A stretch of 9,324 nucleotides of DNA, from assembly GCA_002308155.1 (NCBI GenBank), contig DBVQ01000057.1, positions 241 to 9,564 on the forward strand. Direction: 5' to 3'. Both the position numbers and the translations under genes were made by a program. This document shows, in pieces, positions 6,240 to 9,324 of the stretch. Each line of letters starts with the position of its first letter. Position 1 is the first letter of the stretch. The notes under the pieces are model-generated. The model made no database searches and was not told where the DNA came from. It saw nothing but the letters and a program-made list of their open reading frames with translations. The DNA is from Christensenella sp. UBA1260. GTDB taxonomy: Bacteria > Bacillota > Clostridia > Christensenellales > CAG-917.

Positions 6240-8413
6240 TGGTTTTAGAAGTTATTGTTGACATTTCATCCAGCGAAGTTGACCGCGCCTTCGATTATGA
6301 AGGCGTCGATTGTCCTATCGGCAGTCGTGTCGTCGTTGAGTTTGGACGTCAGCATATGATCGGCTTTGTCATAGGAAAGAAAGAGAGGAGCGAATATGCA
6401 AATCTCAAAAAGGCGAAATACCTTGACACGCCGATAAACGAAGAGCAACTTGCGCTTATGGACTATATGCGCAAGGCTTACAATCTTCGCTATATAGACG
6501 TTTTACGTCTATTCGTTCCCGCAAAGCTCCGTGAAGAGAGAGACCCTGAGTTTACGAGAATATTCTTGACGGTGGACGATTCTCGTCCGCTTGAAGAACT
6601 TAAGAGCATTGTCGGGGACAGAGCAAAAAAGCAACTTGAAGCACTTGACTTCATCGCCGCAACTTCCGGGCAGTTTTTGACTTTGCTCGTCGGAAAGTTT
6701 GGTGCATCCGCAATAAATGGGCTGAGAGACAAGGGCGTTCTCGTTGAGAGCAAGGTGCACGAGCGTTCGGCACCTCTCGGCACACTCAAAAAGGACAAAA
6801 AGCCCGTTGTTCTTACTCCCGACCAGCAGATTGCCGTTGAAAAGATTGTAAACGGCAAAGGAGTGTTTTTGCTCCACGGTGTCACGGGTTCAGGCAAAAC
6901 CGAAATCTATGAGACAGTTATTGAGAAGTTTTTGGAGCAGGGCAAGACGGCAATAATGCTCGTGCCCGAAATTTCGCTCACTCCTCAAATGCTTGGGCTG
7001 TTTCGTGCAAGATTTGGAGAGAATGTTGCGATTTTGCACAGCGGGCTCAACGCCGCCGAACGATATGACGAGTGGAAAAGACTGCACGATGGCGAGGCAA
7101 GAATCGCAATTGGCGCAAGGTCGGCAATCTTTGCTCCTCTAAAGAATATCGGCGCAATCATAATTGACGAGGAACACGATACTTCGTATCTCAGCGAGTC
7201 AAATCCACGTTATGACACAAAGGTCATTGCCAAGTTCAGAGCAAAAAACAACGATGCTGTGCTCGTGCTCGGCTCTGCAACGCCGGATATGGAGACGTAT
7301 CTCAAGGCGACGGACGGCGAGTATGAACTCATAACTTTGAACAAACGCATATCCGCCTATGCGCTTCCCGAAATGGAAATCGTGGATATGACGCAGGAGT
7401 TTAGGCAGGGCAATAGAGGGTTGTTTTCAAAGACACTTGAAGAAGCGATCCGCGAAAAACTTGATAAGAAAGAACAAGTTATGCTCTTTTTAAACCGCCG
7501 AGGTTATGCCTCGTTTATCAGGTGCAAAGAGTGTGGCTATATTGCAAAATGTGAAGACTGCGACATATCGCTCACGTATCACAAAGAGGACAACGAGCTC
7601 AAATGCCACTACTGCGGAAGACGCTACCGTATGCTCACAAAATGCCCAAATTGCGGCAGCACTGAGATAAAACAGGGCCGCATCGGCACGGAAAAGGTGG
7701 TTGACGAACTCAAAAAACTTTTCCCAAACGTGCGCACGTTGCGTATGGACAACGATACAACCGTGAGAAAGGACGGCTACTTCAAGATCTTGAACGCCTT
7801 TTCAAACGGTGAAGCTGATGTGCTCGTGGGCACGCAAATGATTGCCAAAGGGCACGACTTTCCAAACGTCACACTCGTTGGCATACTTGAAGCCGACCAA
7901 GCGCTGTATTTCAGCGATTACCGTTCTAGTGAGAGGACTTTTCAGCTTATAACCCAAGTTGCAGGACGCGCGGGCAGAGCGGACAAAGAGGGCAGAGTTA
8001 TTCTTCAAACCTATGCACCTAAACACTATGTGTTTAGATTTGGCAAATCCTACGACTATTTGGGATTTTGGAAGAAGGAAATCAACACGCGCCTTGTCAC
8101 AAAGTTTCCACCATACACAAAGATTGTGAGGGTTCTTCTTACCTCTCTTGAAGAGGACGATGTCGTGAACAGCACGAGGAATATATATCGCGGCATACAG
8201 GCTCTGGAAAGGGAGCACGGCAAGTTTGTCTATCTTGGTGCGGCAAGGTCGCCTGTCACGCGTATGAACGGGCTCGTGCGCTATCAAGTCATGATGAGGC
8301 TTGTGCCCGAAGAGTTTGACATGATAATCAGTGACGTGTACAAGTTGTGCGACGAAAACAAACCGAAAAAAGGCAGCGGATTTGTGGAAATCAATCCGCA
8401 AAGTTTGATATAG
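6239..8413 (+). CDS. priA: Primosomal protein N' (replication restart helicase PriA)
   Basis: PriA recognises stalled forks and D-loops, unwinds the lagging arm 3'-5' and starts reloading of the replicative helicase. The protein has 724 residues (usual 700-830). The N-terminal 3'-DNA-end binding domain (about 1-100) is followed by a winged-helix region. The helicase core has the Walker A GVTGSGKT (214-221), PEISLTPQ (243-250), Walker B DEEHD (310-314), GSATPD (345-350), GTQMIAKGHDFP (531-542) and QVAGRAGR (573-580). Eight cysteines (429, 432, 438, 441, 456, 459, 469, 472) form the two zinc sites. The C-terminal domain ends VEINPQSLI, close to the family's VDVDPQSLL. In the aromatic-rich loop, YDTKV (325-329) replaces the usual Y-x-ARD/E. 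ATG overlaps the coaBC stop by one base (TAATG) and no clear Shine-Dalgarno is visible, so translation is probably coupled to coaBC. Confidence 0.97.
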   Translation: MVLEVIVDISSSEVDRAFDYEGVDCPIGSRVVVEFGRQHMIGFVIGKKERSEYANLKKAKYLDTPINEEQLALMDYMRKAYNLRYIDVLRLFVPAKLREERDPEFTRIFLTVDDSRPLEELKSIVGDRAKKQLEALDFIAATSGQFLTLLVGKFGASAINGLRDKGVLVESKVHERSAPLGTLKKDKKPVVLTPDQQIAVEKIVNGKGVFLLHGVTGSGKTEIYETVIEKFLEQGKTAIMLVPEISLTPQMLGLFRARFGENVAILHSGLNAAERYDEWKRLHDGEARIAIGARSAIFAPLKNIGAIIIDEEHDTSYLSESNPRYDTKVIAKFRAKNNDAVLVLGSATPDMETYLKATDGEYELITLNKRISAYALPEMEIVDMTQEFRQGNRGLFSKTLEEAIREKLDKKEQVMLFLNRRGYASFIRCKECGYIAKCEDCDISLTYHKEDNELKCHYCGRRYRMLTKCPNCGSTEIKQGRIGTEKVVDELKKLFPNVRTLRMDNDTTVRKDGYFKILNAFSNGEADVLVGTQMIAKGHDFPNVTLVGILEADQALYFSDYRSSERTFQLITQVAGRAGRADKEGRVILQTYAPKHYVFRFGKSYDYLGFWKKEINTRLVTKFPPYTKIVRVLLTSLEEDDVVNSTRNIYRGIQALEREHGKFVYLGAARSPVTRMNGLVRYQVMMRLVPEEFDMIISDVYKLCDENKPKKGSGFVEINPQSLI

Positions 8414-8416
8414 AGG
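8412..8416 (+). promoter_or_regulatory. Ribosome binding site that fixes the def start
   Basis: AGAGG overlaps the priA stop codon and stands 5 bases before the ATG at 8422. It supports that start over the in-frame ATG at 8347, which lies deep inside priA and would add 25 residues absent from the family. Confidence 0.75.
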
Positions 8417-8421
8417 TAAAA

Positions 8422-8880
8422 ATGGCAATACGTATTATTGTGAAAGTCCCAGACCCGATACTTTCAAAAAAGTGCCGAGTTGTAGAGAACTTCGACGAGA
8501 GACTTTGGATCTTGCTTGACGACATGAAAGATACTGTCAAAGCGGCAAACGGAGCAGGTCTCGCCGCTCCTCAAGTTGCGGTTTTGAAGCGCGTCTGTGT
8601 TGTTGACACAGAGGACGGCTATTTTGAGCTCGTCAATCCTGTTATCAAGTCCGCAAGTGGAGAGCAATCGGGGCTTGAAGGATGCTTGTCCGTGCCAAAG
8701 AAATACGGCACGGTCGTCCGTCCTGAAAAACTTACGGTTGAAGCGCAGGACAGATTCGGCAAAAAGCAGGTTTACAAAGTGCAGGGCTTTACAGCGCGCG
8801 CGTTTTGCCACGAAATTGACCACCTTGACGGTATAGTTTATACATCAAAAGCCAAAGATTTTGTTGATGACGAAGACTGA
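8422..8880 (+). CDS. def: Peptide deformylase
   Basis: Def is a metalloenzyme that removes the N-formyl group from new proteins; the formyl group is supplied by Fmt, encoded next door. The 152-residue length is normal for the short bacterial form. The three family motifs are intact: GAGLAAPQV (44-52), EGCLSVP (86-92, metal ligand C88) and HEIDHLDG (130-137, ligands H130 and H134, catalytic E131). The N-terminus MAIRIIVKVPDPILSKKC is the standard start, which confirms the ATG at 8422 together with the AGAGG before it. The C-terminus ends soon after motif 3 with an acidic tail (FVDDED), without a long C-terminal helix. It lies 8 bases after priA and 1 base before fmt. Confidence 0.97.
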   Translation: MAIRIIVKVPDPILSKKCRVVENFDERLWILLDDMKDTVKAANGAGLAAPQVAVLKRVCVVDTEDGYFELVNPVIKSASGEQSGLEGCLSVPKKYGTVVRPEKLTVEAQDRFGKKQVYKVQGFTARAFCHEIDHLDGIVYTSKAKDFVDDED

Positions 8881-8881
8881 T

Positions 8882-9324
8882 ATGAAGATAGTGTTTATGG
8901 GCACGCCGGACTTTTCCGCAGTCGTGCTTGAAAAACTGAATAGTGCATATCCCATTTCAGCGGTGGTCACAGGACTCGACAAGCCGGTGGGGCGCGGATA
9001 TCAACTGAGACCCTCTCCGCTCAAAGTAAAGGCGGAGGAACTTGGTATACCTGTTTTGCAGTATGAAAAGGTGTCAAGAGAGGGGATCGCGGACATAAAA
9101 GCACTTGAGCCGGACGTCATTGTCACTGCGGCGTTTGGGCAAATACTTTCTGATGCCTTTTTGCAAATCCCGAAGTTTGCAGTGCTCAACGTACACGCTT
9201 CTTTGCTCCCGAAATATCGCGGTTCTTCGCCGATACAGTGGGCAGTTTTGAACGGAGATGAAGAGACAGGCATCACGATTATGAAGACTGTCAAAGCCGT
9301 TGACGCAGGCGATATTTTGCTCCA
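8882..9324 (+). CDS. fmt: Methionyl-tRNA formyltransferase, N-terminal part (3' end outside window)
   Basis: Fmt transfers a formyl group from 10-formyltetrahydrofolate to initiator Met-tRNA. The first 147 residues are visible, out of about 310 expected. The N-terminus MKIVFMGTPDFSAVVLE is the family start. The loop DKPVGRGYQLRPSPLK (33-48) matches the basic loop that contacts the initiator tRNA. The catalytic region has FGQILSD, then LNVHASLLPKYRGSSPIQWA (102-121) and DAGDILL; N103, H105 and D141 align with the catalytic N106, H108 and D144 of E. coli Fmt. The more usual form is RGAAPI; here it is RGSSPI, a mild change. The ATG is 1 base after the def stop codon without a visible Shine-Dalgarno, so translation is probably coupled to def. 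The frame is open to the window end. Confidence 0.97.
   Translation, partial: MKIVFMGTPDFSAVVLEKLNSAYPISAVVTGLDKPVGRGYQLRPSPLKVKAEELGIPVLQYEKVSREGIADIKALEPDVIVTAAFGQILSDAFLQIPKFAVLNVHASLLPKYRGSSPIQWAVLNGDEETGITIMKTVKAVDAGDILL

Noticed and set aside
6286..6305. Hairpin CGCCTTC / GAAGGCG with a 6-base loop, about 45 bases into priA
   Set aside because: A 7-bp stem with this loop is expected by chance more than once in a window of this length, it has no T tract, and it lies in conserved coding sequence.
6494..6512. Hairpin ATAGACGT-TTT-ACGTCTAT inside priA
   Set aside because: Stem is perfect but lies in conserved helicase coding sequence, with no T tract after it; one or two such 8-bp stems are expected by chance across short loop lengths.
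8019..8037. Hairpin CTAAACAC-TAT-GTGTTTAG inside priA
   Set aside because: Same reasons: coding sequence, no T tract, AT-rich, and within chance expectation.
7802..8428. Long minus-strand open frame (208 codons) opposite the end of priA
   Set aside because: It lies entirely opposite conserved PriA and the def start, its product shows no recognisable domain, and it has no ribosome binding site of note; it is a shadow frame.
1..9324. A new defence, mobile or biosynthetic system
   Set aside because: Every coding stretch belongs to a well-known housekeeping family in conserved order; there are no integrase, transposase, CRISPR repeats, tRNA genes or unexplained open frames.

Overview
This window is a stretch of bacterial housekeeping chromosome with every gene on the + strand. 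Gene content and order (pcrA-ligA, then yicC-gmk-rpoZ-coaBC-priA-def-fmt) match the arrangement known from Bacillota (Firmicutes). The ligase belongs to a variant that I remember from Clostridia (EYKxDG adenylation motif and an 'AAEPLKNARN' segment). Moderately AT-rich coding sequence and purine-rich ribosome binding sites fit the same group. I therefore read it as an uncultured or poorly known member of Clostridia; the genus cannot be told from this sequence.

Layout. Positions 2-1186 hold the C-terminal half of the UvrD/PcrA helicase, cut by the window edge. After a 72-base gap comes ligA (NAD+-dependent DNA ligase, 1259-3208). A clear intrinsic terminator (3241-3273) closes this DNA-repair unit. 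A strong extended -10 promoter (3304-3332) then opens a second, tightly packed operon: yicC (3361), gmk (4246), rpoZ (4859), coaBC (5055), priA (6239), def (8422) and fmt (8882, cut by the window end). Gaps inside this operon run from a 1-base overlap to 9 bases. Only the 72-base pcrA-ligA gap and the 152-base ligA-yicC gap are non-coding, and both are described below.

How the genes work together. PcrA and LigA serve DNA repair, replication and nick sealing. The second operon mixes RNA processing (YicC), GTP supply (Gmk), RNA polymerase assembly (omega), coenzyme A synthesis (CoaBC), replication restart (PriA), and the start and maturation of proteins (Fmt formylates initiator Met-tRNA, Def removes the formyl group). 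This grouping is conserved among Bacillota and looks like a growth-linked operon.

I found no mobile element, CRISPR array, RNA gene, prophage or unfamiliar gene, and no previously undescribed system. The points worth a second look are modest: the absence of remA between yicC and gmk; substitutions at usually conserved sites in LigA, Gmk, CoaB and PriA; a 20-bp perfect palindrome inside pcrA; and the cluster of genes that lack their own ribosome binding site.
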